Positions 1-12,662 are shown, counted from the first letter of the stretch. The stretch is DNA of 64,000 bases from Puccinellia tenuiflora (GCA_012064385.1 QRDG01001877.1:186001-250000), one strand, 5' to 3'. Notes: generated from the sequence alone by a model not told the origin. Program-made: numbers and translations.

Positions 1-50
1 TCGGCAACTTGCATAGCTCTCTTGAATAATTGTATGTTATGTTTTTGTAG

Positions 51-3000
51 GAGTGAGTTTGAATATTTGGCTGGGTTGTTGCAATCCAGAACTGTTGGGT
101 ACAATACATTGCAGGCAGAAGTTAGTAATATAAAGCAAACATGGTCTCGTGAGAAGGAAAGTGGATCTAGAGGCTTACCTGTTGATTTCTCCATTAGATC
201 ATACAGTGTTGCTGTGAGTATGCAATTCATGCTAAATTTTTTCTCTTAAATGTTCAGACCGACTTTCTTGCAGTTAACCATATTTACAAGATAAAATTCT
301 TCAAACTTTTCAACTACAATTATAATTTGGTACTTAGAACTTAAGAGTTCTATGTTATGTATTTGGACTTAACCAATATATCTTTCATATTTCTATCCTA
401 TTGTTGAATCAGGTTTTTGCCTTAACCAATAGATATATGTATGTCTTGATACATTGTAACTTGTATTGTTGATATGTTCCTTTGTGACCGCACACTTAAT
501 GTAACCTTATGCATCCCTGCAGGATCAAGTTGCTTCACCTGCAGAACTTGCAAAGGCATATATGGGTTCAATATGTCCAGAGGGGTCACCGTTACGCCTT
601 AGATTGCATGACCCCACTTCTCTGCCTAACAAATCAGTAGAAGCTACCACAGTAGCTAAATCTCCGAACCTCCCTCTTCTCCGAAGTTCAAGATTGTCTG
701 CTTCCACACCCTTTGATCGTCTTGGAAGCAACTATATGACTCCAAATAAGTCGGCAATACACAAAATGTCATCATCTCCTTATTTCAAGGTTTTAATCCA
801 TTTACTTGTTTAGTATATTGCTAATTTATGCTCATGGTATGCTGAAGAGTAGACCTAATTTCTCACGAGGCTTCTCTGTCAAAAATCAGAATAAGCAACC
901 ATAGACTACTTGGAAAGTTGAAGGAGCAAGTTATTTATGTATTGTTCCGTGATCCATCCCTCTAAGAGCAGTATTGAAAGTTTGAAACGATACACATTAC
1001 TCTTTCTATATCATAGACTGACCACCCTGTCTGTTTCTACTGTACGTAATATCTTACTTTTATCCATGTTCTCGAGCATGATGTCTTTCTAACTTCTGTT
1101 CATCAATCTGTTCAGGGTCCTGTTCCTTCCAGGGACATGTCTGGTATTGTATCTTCATCTTATCAGACCTCAAACAGTGTTCATACATTTGGCAGGCAGG
1201 TACTCATTATTGCACCACAATCTACTTTTTTATTTCTTTGTAATGGATTAGCCATGTGATGGAATCTTAGGATCTGAATGCAGCACTTTTGAGTATACAT
1301 GCTCACTTTTTTTTTATCACCAGATAATATCACCATAATTCCAGATTTTTTTTTACTACACTCAGCCTATCTTCCCATGCAAAATAAGCTCCTCAGACCA
1401 ATGTAAAAGGCTCATATTTTAAAACTCGTTGAACTTTTATTCTTGATACCCTCAAGTCATGGTTATGGTATGTAATATTGATATTGAGGTCTTAATAAAC
1501 TATATTTTCAGTTGTTCAATACTTAAATTGACATATTTTATCTGAATCATTTCTCATCTAGACTTTAAATATCCCTAGCAGCTAGTGATGCCAGTTATTT
1601 TGATATTGAAGGACGTTTTGTACATAATAACTTTCCTTCTTTCCTACTCATAAAGTTTGGAGTTGGTGGTGAGGTCACCCTCTCCCAGTTTAGTTATTTA
1701 GTATATGTGGGACCACCAACTTATGCAATACAATAATACAATCTTACTCCTGGGACCAACATTCTTGCAATAAGTACAGATAAACAATACGGGATGACTC
1801 CACGAAAACCTTGCATTTTGAGGTGTTTTCGCAGCAAAGCACGGGCTCCGTGCTAGCGTCAAATAATATTTATCTGTGCTGCAGTGTCCAAGAACACCTT
1901 AAACCACGTGCAATTGGTAATTTTGTATTGCTTTAGAAGAAAGCTACCATGAGTATATAATCTCATTTGCTGTTGGAAAATATTAGAGCCCTAGCCTAGT
2001 TGTATAAAATGGTTTGGTTAGTGATTTGCGGAAGGTTTAAGGGCTAAATGTCAGAACTCTAATTCAGTTTGTATGAACCATGTGACCCCCCCCCCCCCCC
2101 CCCCCCCGCCCCAAAAAAACTTATGCAATTAACCTACAGAACGTGTGTGTTTTTTTAAATACTGTGCAATTTTGCTGGCTTATTGTGACACTGCCTTGCC
2201 AATCAGCAGATTCTGAAGAGGAAGAGTATTGCTCTCAACAGTGAGACTGTCTCTGTTGGTCCCATACACAAAATGCGTCAAAGGTACAACAGAGGATCAC
2301 CACTTCTGGAAACACGGCCTGGTTATCGTGGATATCTTGGTAGTCATGCAAGCAAACTTGATGAAGATTCTGAACACTCTACACAAATTCAAAAGCGTCG
2401 GTGTCTGCCTAAAGTTGATGATAGCACTCGAGGTGCCTGTGGTAACACTTTTGGTCAAGCACCACCTCAATCAGCTGAGATGGCTGCGAAGATACTGAAA
2501 CAGCTTGATACACTAGTCCCTTCGCAGAAGGAAGGCACATCAGAACTAAAGCAAAGACATCGAAATGCCATTGATGTTGATGATTCTACTTCTCAGAGGA
2601 AGGACATATTATCCCAGGGCAGCCTTTTGGAGTCCACTCCGGCATTAATCCAGGAGTATTCTTTACTCAACAACATAAATGTTGCTGCTAAATTCACCCC
2701 AGCTGCAATAGATGGCAAGACTGTTGATGCTATATCAGACAGATCTGCAGTCCTCGAAAGTAAATCATCCTCCGAATTAGTAAATTCACCCAAGGTAGGA
2801 CCATTTGACTAAGAATATGATACTATCTTCTATACAGCAGCTACCTTTATGATATATATGTATATTTATGAACCAATCATTGTTTTTCTTATAGGATTCT
2901 CTGGAGGTAGACAACTGCAGTCGAAGTGTGGTTGCACTTCATCAATTAAATGATACAATTGAGAAAATCCAGCCAGCAATCCTGGAGCGTACTGCTAAGA

Positions 3001-5067
3001 GTTCGGGAACAACAAATAAGGAGAATGCTCCACCATTGTTATCCAGTGAAATTGACCGAAGCGTAATGTCGGCTTCATCAAACAGCTTCTCATTCCCTGT
3101 CGCGGCTGCATTGGGTGCTCACTCACAGGCCCCTCCAACGCCTACTATGGCATCTCCGCCTACACTGCCCGCTGGGAAGGACAGATCTTCTGCAGGACCC
3201 AGCGTACCAGTCACTTCTGCGGAAGGTGCTCCATGGTCAGTTTCTGGTCAAGTTAGAGAGCATGTTTTTGCTCTGAAGTTTTGTGTTTTTGCCTGCTTAA
3301 TAAAATAGCAACACCCATAAGTTATCAAGTAGGCGCTGCAATGAAGAAATGCCACCTTTGTTTCCTCCGTTTATTAGGGAACTATTAGTCTGCTAGGTCT
3401 TAAACATGCCATCTTTTGGTTCAACTTTCTTATTAGTAGCATATCTGTTAATTTCTTCTAATATATGGCTCAGTTTATGCTCAAACTGTTAATCTACTAT
3501 TCCAAAAATTGCCATGTTTATTCCATTTCTCTATTTAGTATGATATGATATGTTATCGTTTTAAATATGGTTGCTGTACACAGACATTAAACATTAATAT
3601 CCTTGTCGTCGCAGGATTTCCAAACGAGTTTCTGAAGAAGGCTCAGTTTCAAACAGACACGATAAGAAATTAAATGGAGAAATTCCACCAATCTCTTCTA
3701 AGAGTGCTGGACATGTTGCATCTTTCACCAGTAACCCTGTATTTAATGTTGTCAATTCCAAGCCTACAACCTTAAGTAATGGGCTAGCACATACATCAAA
3801 ATCTACTGCCTCTGCTGTTCTCCCTTCTAATGGACCAAACAACTCATTTTTTTCTACAAATGCTGGCTCATCAACTTCTTCATTGCCGCAATTCTCGTTT
3901 CAACCTGGTTTCCAGACTTCATCCACTTCAACACAGCAGTCTGGTGGTATTCAATTTAAAGCAGCGCCTGACACAACATTGCCATTCAGCATGCTGAGCA
4001 ATTCAACTGGAGGCAGTTTCACTTTCTCCAATACTGGTCCAAGTAGCTCATTGACATCTTCAAAGATATCTTTCGTCACAGCTTCCCAATCTGCTGGAGC
4101 ACCACCATCAGGAAGTAGCAATGCACCTTTCAATTTCTCCCCGAAGTTCGGTGGTGCAAGTTTCTTAGCTGCCCAGGACAAATCCAAGACAGCAAGCAGC
4201 AGTACCCCATTGACTTTCTCTCCGCAGTTTGGTGGTGTGAATTCGGTCGCTTCTTTGCATAAGTCCAAAGTAACATCATCTGAATCAGCAATGCTATCTG
4301 GAAACCAGTGCGCCCAATCAGGAAATAGCAATTCACTGCCCACACAGAGTTCAGCAAGTAAGTCAAACTTGATGCCTCCAGAAAAATCAAATACGGGAAG
4401 TTTACCAAGTTTTACAAATTCTCAATTTGGTTCAGCACCTTCAAGCTCTAGCCCTTTCAGTTCTATAGTTTCTTTTACAGCTGCTTCTGGTTCGACCTCT
4501 GTGAATACAGCTCCTCCTCTGTCTTCGCCAGCTACTAGTTCTGCTTTGGGGTCTAGTAAAGCATTCTCGGCGTCACCAGTATTTGGCAGCAATTTGATTA
4601 CAACTGCTCCATCGCCATTTGGCATTCCGAATGCTGGTTCTGCTATTTCGCCTTTCAGCTCAACCTCGAGCGCTCTATTCTCATTCACTTCGTCTACACC
4701 AACAGTACCTACTCCGTCACCCTTAACACCAAATCCATCAACGTCAACACCTCTATTTGGTAGTATGAGCCCAACTATTGGTTTAAGTACAGGAACTGAT
4801 CAGACGAATGGAGGGCACATAGCTGGTGAGAGTAACCAGTCTCCTTTCTCCACTACCACACCATTTGCTTTTCAGAGCAATTCACCATCGACTCCAGTTT
4901 TCAGCACACCAGCTACTCAGTTCGCTTCCACTACATCGACAACCCCACCTGGCATTTTCCAGTTTGGCCAGCAGAGTCAAGCTTCTGCAGGTGGCTTTTC
5001 AATGGGCAGTGTCTGTGACAATGACAAGTCTGGCAGAAGAATTCTCAAAGTGAAGAGAAAGAAATAG
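51..5067 (+). CDS. NUP1: Nuclear pore complex protein NUP1/NUP136-like, 5' end outside window
   Basis: Exons read as 51-213, 523-789, 1116-1199, 2210-2794, 2895-3235 and 3615-5067, with GT/AG borders and matching phases; the 3235/3615 junction makes a split Trp codon. About 963 residues are visible. The second exon carries the plant NUP1 motif AKAYMGS near 553, and the fourth a conserved helix-like stretch, SAEMAAKILKQLDTLVP, near 2480. The last exon is Ser/Thr/Pro-rich with scattered FG and FxFG repeats (KFGG, QFGG, VFGS, PFGI, FQFG) and ends in a basic tail, SGRRILKVKRKK. In plants this family is a nuclear-basket nucleoporin that links the pore to the nuclear envelope and aids mRNA export. 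The N-terminal part and promoter lie left of position 1. No break is seen in the visible exons, so the gene looks functional. Family assignment is from recalled motifs; exon borders were read directly. Confidence 0.87.
214..522 (+). other. NUP1 intron
   Basis: Intron between the first two visible exons. It starts GTGAGT at 214 and ends CCCTGCAG at 522. It is AT-rich with no coding signal; the reading frame passes from GCT at 211-213 to GAT at 523 in phase 0. Confidence 0.8.
1200..2209 (+). other. Large NUP1 intron with a poly-C tract
   Basis: Intron of 1,010 bases between the exon ending GGCAGGCAG at 1199 and the exon starting ATTCTGAAG at 2210. The only notable feature is a run of 22 C at 2086-2107 followed by GCCCC and seven A. 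I see no transposon ends with a target duplication in it. The homopolymer length is likely to vary and to be error-prone in sequencing. Confidence 0.75.
3236..3614 (+). other. NUP1 intron before the FG-repeat exon
   Basis: Starts GTCAGTTT after CCATG and ends CGTCGCAG. It separates the two halves of a Trp codon (TG + G). Reading through it in the upstream frame gives a stop at about 3306, which supports splicing here. No other feature seen. Confidence 0.75.
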
Positions 5068-5474
5068 GCCACTTGGTACTCTGTTGGAAGTTTATCAGAA
5101 GTTCAGAACTTGCAGTCAATTTGGACTGTGGCCCAGCCTACATAACAAAATTGCTCTGGCTTTTCAGGGCTTTGCGGCGATAGGCAAATATAGTGCACCA
5201 CATCTATATTCACTTGATACCGGGGAGTACTTACTGCTCTTAAGATGCCTGTGGCTTATTTCTGGTCTGGATTTTTGTCACAGCAACTATTGTGGACTTC
5301 TCGTATTCTGTTGTTGCTGATCAAGTGAACAAGATTTTGTTGTATGATTTTATCCCCTGATGTACCATTGCAAAAAACATCTGTGTATCAAGGTATACGG
5401 TTTCAGGGCATGTGTTCCATTGCTCAGTCCAATATGATTCGTTCATCTCCTTCAATTGTTTCATGCAGATTTGG
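5068..5474 (+). other. NUP1 3' UTR / downstream flank
   Basis: AT-rich non-coding sequence directly after the NUP1 stop, probably 3' UTR. No clear polyadenylation signal could be fixed. The flank continues at 7904 once the PIF/Harbinger insertion and one TTG copy are removed (GATTTGG-TTG-ACTTTG), so the transposon may sit in the original 3' UTR or just beyond it. Confidence 0.5.
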
Positions 5475-5477
5475 TTG

Positions 5478-7903
5478 GGGCGTGTTTGGTTGCTCAGGCC
5501 TTTTTCGGCCTTTCTGTCTCCTTTGTCCTGGCGGGCTCCTTTGTCCTGGCGGGCCTGGGCCTGAAAAAACGTGTCTTGAGACATGTTGTGCAGCTTGTTT
5601 AGTTGTCAACAATTTTTTGGTCAGACCCGTTTGGATGGGTGTAAAATTTTGAGGCCACGCTGTTTGGTGGTTGTTTTAATTTCACAGCTGTAAATGCATG
5701 GTGTTTGATTGCTAAGCCAAGGTACTTTCACTCACCATATTTCACTAGTGGTGACATTATCACGATTGTTCATGTGTTCAACTAGCTAATTGTTTATCAC
5801 GACATCACAGTTTAACAGTGTTAGTTTGTCAGGACATAAAGTTCATCTAGCTACTAGCAAATGGTAGTTCATCACGACATCACAGTTTAACTACATACTA
5901 GCAAATGGTACATGCGGGGAGTGGCCGAAAGGTGACAAACTCCTTCCTCCTCTTCTGCTTCTTCTTCTGGTAAAGCTCCATCTTCTTTCTTCAGATCTTG
6001 GTGTCACCTCTTGCGACCCACATTGTGTCAGCCATCTCCTGCCCCAAGTTCTTCCACGCTTCTTGGTCGTTAGCGACGATACCATGTCCAACATCATCAT
6101 CGGTGTCAGGTGTAACATCTTTCTCCTCCGGGAAGTACTTGTCAACACCACCCCACTCTAAGATCCAGTTATGGAGAATGCAGCATGCAAGAACCAGCTT
6201 AACTTGGGTGGGGGAAAGTGTGGAACGGCTTCTGATCAAGGATCTTGAATCTGTTCTTGAGAGCACCAAATACCCTCTCAACTGTAACTCTAAGACTAGA
6301 GTGTCTCAGGTTGAACAATTCCTTGTCATCCCTAGGATAGTTTCTTGAGAACTCGTTGAGGTGCTACTTGGTAGCCCTGAAGGGTGGAAGAACACCTGGG
6401 CGACAAGCATATCCTGCATCTCCAAGGTGCCATCCGGAATATTTATCCCATCCGGTCCACTCATGCTGTCAGCAAGGATGCTTGCATCATGGGCAGATCC
6501 TTCCCAACCAGCTAGCACATATGTGAACCTCATCTCGAAATCCACAGCAGCAAGCACATTCTGGCTGGTGTAATGCTTTCGACCCCTGTATGTAGCAGCT
6601 TCTGACCTTGGCACTCTAGCAGTGACATGAGTGCCATCAATTGCACCAATGCAGTCCTGTTGCCATGAACATTGTGTCATGTTAGACTGTGTACATGGAA
6701 AATGTGTAATGTGTGCAACGAAGTACTTTGGAATTGCTCACCTTGAAATATGGATACCACCTGTGGCTCTCTTGCATCTTCTTAGGAGTTTGGCCAGAAG
6801 GTGTCTTGATCATCTCATCTCTGAGCTCTCCAACTGCGAACAACACTTGCTTGAAATAGCGAGATATAGTCTCGCTAGATCTCCTGAATGTGCCGTGAAT
6901 CACTCCGAACCTCTGGTTATGACCAACAACATGAAGAAACATCGCAACTTGCTCTTCTACGGAGGTGTGGATGCTATCTTTCAGCAGCCCCCTGGACCTG
7001 AACGTCTCCACTAGCTTGCAAAAGGGAGCTCTGCCCATTCGCAGCATGTTCACGGCCTCCACCTTGTTGTTGTTGTTGTAGATGTAGTTCAGATTGTCCA
7101 TCCTCTCCTGATCTCGGAGAAACAATGGACCGTAACGGATTACACCCCTGTAATTGCGGCGTACTGCTCTATGGTGGACTAAGAGGAGCCAGGTCTGCAT
7201 CACAGCGATGAGTGTTGCAGCCTGAACGATGAGCGGCATACGAGCTTGTCCGTCCTAGTGAAATCAAGGTGGTACTATAAGAATACAGCCGAAATCTAGC
7301 TGCTACGGTCTAAACTAAGATGCACTTAGTAGGAACGCTTGGTCCTACATCGCCGGCATGTCAGATCTATCAATGGGGGAATAGAGCTTACCGCCATGTG
7401 GCAAGGGAGTACCGAACAATCGGTGCCGTCGACGAGTCGGAGGAGAGGCAGATCTTGTCGCCGTCGCCGTAGGTGTCGCCGTCGTCGTCCGGAAGACGGA
7501 GGAGAGGCAAATCTGGGAGGTCGCCATCGCCATCGACAACCAAGATCTAAGTCGCCGCCACCTACGCTGCACAAATACTCTGCCGTCTTCTCCCACTTTC
7601 GGTGACAGCCTAAAGAGAGGGGTAAGGGTATCCTGCGCGCCATACGGCCGCACCAATTTTTCTTCTCCCGCCAGCTCCATGGCTGCATCGCCGCGGCTCC
7701 GCGCGCTCGCTTTTTGCCTCTACTGTACTGGCCTGAAGGTGGCTCTGAAAAAATGACCGAATCGAGCGTTCCCCGCGGGCCTGGCTGAGGGGTGCTTTAA
7801 GGTTCGTGCGCGTGTGGGCCAAGTCGTTGCGCGAGGTACCAAACGGCCCGTTTTTGCATGTCTTCGGCCTTTTTGGGTAGCACGTGGGCTACCAAACACG
7901 CCC
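5478..7903 (-). mobile_element. PIF/Harbinger DNA transposon, decayed
   Basis: A 2,426-bp element with terminal inverted repeats GGGCGTGTTTGGT at 5478-5490 and its complement at 7891-7903. It is flanked by 3-bp duplications TTG (5475-5477 and 7904-7906); 3-bp target duplications are characteristic of PIF/Harbinger. It carries a transposase remnant on the - strand. No second (Myb/SANT-like) ORF typical of autonomous Harbinger elements is visible, and the GC-rich 7330-7800 part gives only shadow ORFs. Inserted just downstream of NUP1. Confidence 0.88.
5991..7239 (-). pseudogene. Harbinger (HARBI1-like, DDE) transposase, frameshifted
   Basis: Read on the - strand. Exon 1, 7239-6742, gives 166 residues of the N-terminal HARBI1-like region (HTSVEEQVAMFL, GTFRRSSETISRYF). 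A short intron, 6741-6657, has GTGAGC donor and ACAG acceptor. Exon 2 begins DCIGAIDGTHVTARVPRS, which holds the first catalytic Asp; the second Asp is in GSAHDASIL and the Glu in RVTVERVFGALKNR. The frame shifts near 6420 (DAGYACRPGVLPP lies in the +1 frame), meets an in-frame TAG at 6364-6366, and shifts again near 6215 before LVLACCILHNWI. The protein is therefore inactive, though the DDE residues can still be seen in pieces. This family cuts and pastes DNA with help from a Myb-like partner. Confidence 0.85.
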
Positions 7904-8222
7904 TTGACTTTGTTCTGTGTAATGAAAAGGTTCAGACTTGCTGTGTGCAGTACTAAAATCAGTTTTGTTGGTTGTATTTCGCTTATAGTAGATATCAGGT
8001 GCTAATTAAAGCGATGTTATTGTAGCAGTGGAAAGTCCTAAGCTTTGTTAGAATGACCTTCATTGCTGTCTGGCAATTGTATTGACCTTCAATACTATAT
8101 TTCTGGCAAGCAACTCGATCTGGGATGGAGCATGTGGAGGATTAATTCCTCATATAATCAGCTACATAGCGAATGTCCCTGTATATATTTTCTTCGACAT
8201 CTATATATGACTAACATGGTAA
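7904..8222. other. Spacer between two Harbinger elements
   Basis: About 320 bases of AT-rich sequence continuing the flank of NUP1 past the first transposon. It includes the TTG target copy (7904-7906) and the TAA target copy of the next element (8220-8222). I see no coding or RNA feature. Confidence 0.5.
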
Positions 8223-10363
8223 GAGCAACTCCAGCCGTCCCCGAGAGCGCAACTCCAGCCATCCCCCCAAGGCCACGCTTTTCCTACCTTTTTTCTGCCG
8301 GCGGGCCATTTCCCTTCCAGTCCCCCCCCCCCCCCAGAGCCTCGTTTTCTTCCGGTTTTAGCACAAAATTCATCCGGTGTTCCCAGGCCAAACCCATCGC
8401 GTTGGGTTCCGCCTAGGGGCACCGGTGAAAGGGAAAAGCCACGCGGGCCAGCCTATCGGCGAGACAACGCACATACCCCACCACAGATTCATCCCATTCC
8501 GAATTTCCCTCCCCCGCCGCCGGCACCGCCTCTTCCTCTCCGCCGCGAACGCGCCGCTAGAATAGGGCACCCCCACCGTGACGGCACGCCGTACCAAATC
8601 CCCCACCCACATCTCGCTGCTGCCCGAGTTTTCGCGGTGAATCGCCATCCGCGATCAAGCTTCGCGCCCACCCTGCCCGCAAGGTGTTCGGCATTTTGCC
8701 TGAGATGGACTCCGACGAGGGGGAGATGCTTGCCACTCTGATGGAAGAGGAAGTCGACGCCGCCGCCGACGACGACGAAGAGCACTTGCTGATGCTCGCA
8801 TGTCTAGCCAGTCTGTATGCCGTCGATGCACAGCCGAAGCGTGGTGGCTCGGCACCAGGTCCCCGCAAGAGCAAGCTATGCCAGCGTGCAGAGGGCTATT
8901 ACATTCTGTATGCCGACTACTTGGCCGACGATCCATTGCACGACGAGTAGAAATTTCAACGCCGTTTCAGGACGAACCGGAACCTCTTTCTCAGGTTTGT
9001 GCATGGCGTCCGAGAATTCGACAGCTACTTCGTTTGCAAGAAGGATTGCACCAGAACGGTTGGATTTTCCTTGCTCCAGAAGTGCACGGTCGCTTTGAGA
9101 CTGCTTGCATACGGAGCTCCAGCTGATTCGCAGGATGACTATCTATGCATGGCCGAGTCCACCGTCCTTGAGTGTTTCTACAAGTTCTGCAGAGCCATAG
9201 TGGTAGTGTTTGGACCAGAATACTTGCGAACACCCACTGCGGAAGATACTGCTCGGATCCTAGCTGAGAATGAAGCAAGAGGATTTCCTGGAATGCTAGG
9301 AAGCATCGACTGCATGCATTGGAAATGGAAAAACTACCCATTTGCTTGGCAGGGAATGTACAAAGGGCACAAAGGAGGTTGCAATGTTGTACTTGAGGCA
9401 GTGGCTTCGCAGTACCTGGATTTGGCATTTCTTATTTGGAATGCCAGGATCTAACAATGACATCAACGTCCTGCAGTGCTCCAATGTCTTCGCCAAGCTT
9501 GTTGAAGGTAATGGTCCCTCGGTGAACTTCGAGATCAACGGACACCATTACAACAAGGGATACTACATGGCAGATGAAATCTATCCAAAATGTTCCACAT
9601 TTGTGAAGACTCTCAAACCCTATGCCGAAGACGGCTCAAGCTTGGTATGCCAAGTGCTACGAGGCTTGTAGGAAGGATGTCGAGCGGGAATTTGGTGGGC
9701 TCCAAGCTCGATTTGTTGTTGTCCGGTACCCCGCTATGACCTGGTCGAAAGATCAGATGTGGGAGGTGATGAATTGCTGTGTGATCTTGCACAACACGAT
9801 TATTGAGAGCGAGCGGGAGAACCCAGTGGAAGACAGCGAGAAGGAGGTGCCATACTTCAGACAGGGTCCTCTCAGGGGTGTGGATCCGAAGGAGAGCCGG
9901 CGTCTGCCTGTACTGGCATCATGGACTGCCTTCCTTGCTATGCATCAGGAGATCCGAGACCCACTAGTTCATCAGTAATTACAGAAAGATCTGGTGGAGC
10001 ACATGTGGAGGCGCAAAGGCGAGGTCTAAATTTATGTAATTTGTCTTGAAAAACTTGTTTTAAAATTTATGAGCTGTGTTGATTTGTTAAACTATTTGTA
10101 TTAATTTTTATGTCGAATTATTTGATACAAATGATAAATTTGCTTAAAAAATAATGAATTTGCTATAAAAATGATGTTGTATGACTTATTTTTCGACCAA
10201 AAGTCACCAAAAATCGCCGGCTTGGGGGGGGGGGGGGGGCGAACTGGGACCGCGACTAGGAATCAGCGCGTCCCCAGGCCGAAATTTTCCGCCGGAGGGC
10301 CCCTGAGCGGCCCAAAAAAAATGCCGGCAAGTCGGCCTGGGGGGCCAACGGCTGGAGTTGCTC
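8223..10363 (+). mobile_element. PIF/Harbinger DNA transposon (plant transposon protein group)
   Basis: A 2,141-bp element with inverted ends GAGCAACTCCAGCCGT at 8223 and its complement ending at 10363, flanked by TAA (8220-8222 and 10364-10366). It encodes one + strand transposase relic. Poly-C near 8322-8335 and poly-G near 10224-10239 lie close to the two ends. It belongs to a different family from the element at 5478: the ends and the transposase group differ, although both use 3-bp targets. Confidence 0.88.
8705..9978 (+). pseudogene. PIF/Harbinger transposase of the 'plant transposon protein' group, broken
   Basis: Starts at ATG 8705 (MDSDEGEM) with an acidic N-terminus and runs to a TAG at 8948-8950 that interrupts the family's usual run into FRRRFR-like sequence. 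It continues in the next frame (VHGVREFDSYFVCKKDC, LRLLAYGAPADSQDDYL, LGSIDCMHWKWKNYPFAWQG). The frame shifts near 9413 to WIWHFLFGMPGSNNDINVL and again near 9630 to RKDVEREFGGLQARF and MWEVMNCCVILHN, ending TAA 9976-9978. The DDE residues are recognisable (SIDCMHW, SNNDINVL, DVEREFG). At least one stop and two frameshifts make it non-functional. Assigned to the Plant_tran (PF04827-type) group from memory of its motifs. Confidence 0.85.
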
Positions 10364-10366
10364 TAA

Positions 10367-10459
10367 TGACATGTGCTAGATATACTATATGTCATAATGG
10401 AGGATGAAATATTTGAAGGGACATAGTAGTCATATCACATATATTCATTTTTATCCTTG
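10367..10459. other. Short intergenic remnant
   Basis: AT-rich stretch between the second Harbinger element and the first LINE fragment. No feature recognised. Confidence 0.4.
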
Positions 10460-10771
10460 CTAGCATGCCTACCAAAGTTCAGTATAGCGACAAACTGGAA
10501 CATTGAGCGTCGTGGTTTCGATATTGATTCGTTAGATCCTGTGTGTAAACGGCAAAATGAAAATGGTGGTCATCTCCTTTTCAAGTGTAAGACTGTGCCT
10601 GCAGTATGGAGGAACCTGGACTTAGAGGAGCTTTGGGTCAAGATGGAGGCATGCTCGGGAGTCGGGACCAAAACAGGTGATTACTATAATAATGCAGCTG
10701 GATATGAATGCAAAACTGAAGTGTATTGCATTGCTTTGGACATGGCGGATGGTGAGAAACAAAATAAATAA
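10460..10771 (+). pseudogene. LINE ORF2 C-terminal fragment (zinc-binding RVT region)
   Basis: The + frame encodes DPVCKRQNENGGHLLFKC followed by VWRNLDLEELW. This matches the C-x2-C...H...C zinc-binding segment found near the C-terminus of plant L1-type reverse transcriptases (one Cys appears lost, KRQ in place of CRR). It is a short relic with no start or end of its own and seems separate from the LINE that begins near 10785, because the zinc segment of that LINE occurs later, at about 14790. Confidence 0.6.
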
Positions 10772-11097
10772 GGACGGGGGTGCTTGTTGGGCATGGAGGT
10801 GTTTACGGTGCTCGTCTGCAAAGCTTTGGAGCTGGGCCTTTTATCACCAGTAGGGCATGCACGCCAGTCCAGAGGGTCTCGATTTATGCAGATGACGTTG
10901 CCTTGTTCGTCAGGCACGGTGCAAGACCTAGTTGCAGTGAGAGAGATTTTGAGGATCTTTGGAGACGCGTCTAGGCTGCACATGAACTATCAGAAGTCGA
11001 CCGTGACACTGATTAGAGGAGACGAGGCCGCAGAGAGGAGGGTACAGCAGCTCCTGCAGTCCAATCTAGCCAAATTCCTAATTAGATACCTAGGGCT

Positions 11098-12662
11098 TGA
11101 TACGTGTCAAACGTATCTATAATTTTTTATTGATCCATGCTAGTTTTGTGATGTTGTCACATGTTTATACTATCTTATTACATCATTTTTATGCATTTTG
11201 TCGGACTAACCTATTGACAAGATGCCTAGTGCCAGTTTCCTGTTTTTTGTCTTTTTGTTTTAGACACTTACCACAGGAAATATTCTCGGAATGCGCTGAA
11301 AATTTACGAGGATTTTTTATTCGCCAAGACGGAGTTTCAGTCCAGAGGGCAGCCCTGGGGGCTACCCACAGGGCAGGGACGACCCCCAGCCACGACCTGC
11401 CCTAGGACGGTGAGTGGGACCCACCCCTGCTCCTGGTGGGTCCCCTCGGCCCACTCCAACGCCTATAAAATCAGATTAATCCCAAAAACGTCGAGGTGGC
11501 CATTATTTTCCAGAGAAGTCACCCCGAGGCGCCGCCACCATAAACCCTAGTTCGGGGGTGATTCTGAAGATGATCCCGGCACCATGCCGGAGGGGAGATC
11601 GATCTCGGAGGGCTCTTCATCGCCATGCCTTCCTCCGGGATGATTTGTGAGTAGTCCCACCTTGGACTACGGGTCCATGGCAGTAGCTAGATGGTAGTCT
11701 CTCTACCTTGTGCTTCATGTATTATGATCTTGTGAGCTGCCTAACATGATCAAAATCGATTATTGTAATGCTATGTGATGTGTTTGCTAGGATCTGATGG
11801 ATTATGAAGTTATGATCAGATTGTGCATGATTCTTATATGTTGATTTATGTTTTGCATGCTCTCCGATGTGCGTAGTTACTTTGGCCAAGTGATTGTGTG
11901 TATCTCCAAGAGGGAGTATTTATGCTAGATAGTGGGTTCATGCCCCCTTTTGTTCCTGGGCACGAGTGACAGAAACGTCTAAGGGCGAGGGTGTGCTGTT
12001 GCGACTAAGGGTAAAACAACGGTGTTAATGTCTCTTTTGATATTAGTATTGCTTACTTCATGCGCTTTACTTAATGCAAATGTCCCGGATAGCGATCCCA
12101 CGATGGACTTTTTAGACAAAGACGCAGTTGGACTCAATGGTCTTTGTTCATTGTCGTGATGCCTACATAAATATTATCATTTTCTCTATGTCATAGCTAG
12201 ATTAAGTTTGTGTTATAATCTTGTCAATTGCCTAGCTGTAATTTGTTTACCCATCATATGAGTGTTTTATTTAACTGACAGACTACACTAGTGAACCCAT
12301 GGCCCCCGGTCCATCTTTTTACATTGATTGCAACCTTTATTCATCACTTTTCATCATCATTACTCCTCTGGTCCACTTTCATATTTTCATCTATTTCACT
12401 ATACAATTAACCGCTTTGTTTTCTGTGAGACCGGAAAGATTGACAACCTTTCTGCCGTTGGGGGCAAAGTAATTGGTTGAGTGTGTGCAGGTCCACGTCT
12501 GTTGAAGATTAAGCGCCAGAGATCTTCAACATTCACTTTGTTGTTGATTTCAAAGTCCTACTGGTTCGATAAACCTCGGTTCGTTAACGAGGGAAAACTG
12601 CTACTTACTACATCCACGCCTTCACTTGGGGCACAACCCAGCGCTACCATCACCGATCGTCA
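11098..12662 (+). mobile_element. Solo LTR of the same family as the 43814-59612 element
   Basis: A 1,565-bp sequence starting TGATACGTGTCAAACGTATC and ending CACCGATCGTCA, flanked by GGGCT on both sides (11093-11097 and 12663-12667). It is collinear with the LTRs at 43814-45397 and 58010-59612, which lie in the opposite orientation. No PBS or internal sequence adjoins it, so it is a solo LTR left by LTR-LTR recombination. A TATAAAA box lies at 11464-11470. The LINE reading frame resumes exactly after the target duplication. Confidence 0.9.
11464..11470 (+). promoter_or_regulatory. TATA box of the solo LTR
   Basis: TATAAAA in the LTR, in the same place as the TATA of the related full-length element. 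It could still start transcription into the flanking LINE; no direct evidence of activity. Confidence 0.45.

Noticed and set aside
5321..5652. Overlapping short ORFs after NUP1
   Set aside because: They cross the Harbinger terminus at 5478 and have no motif.
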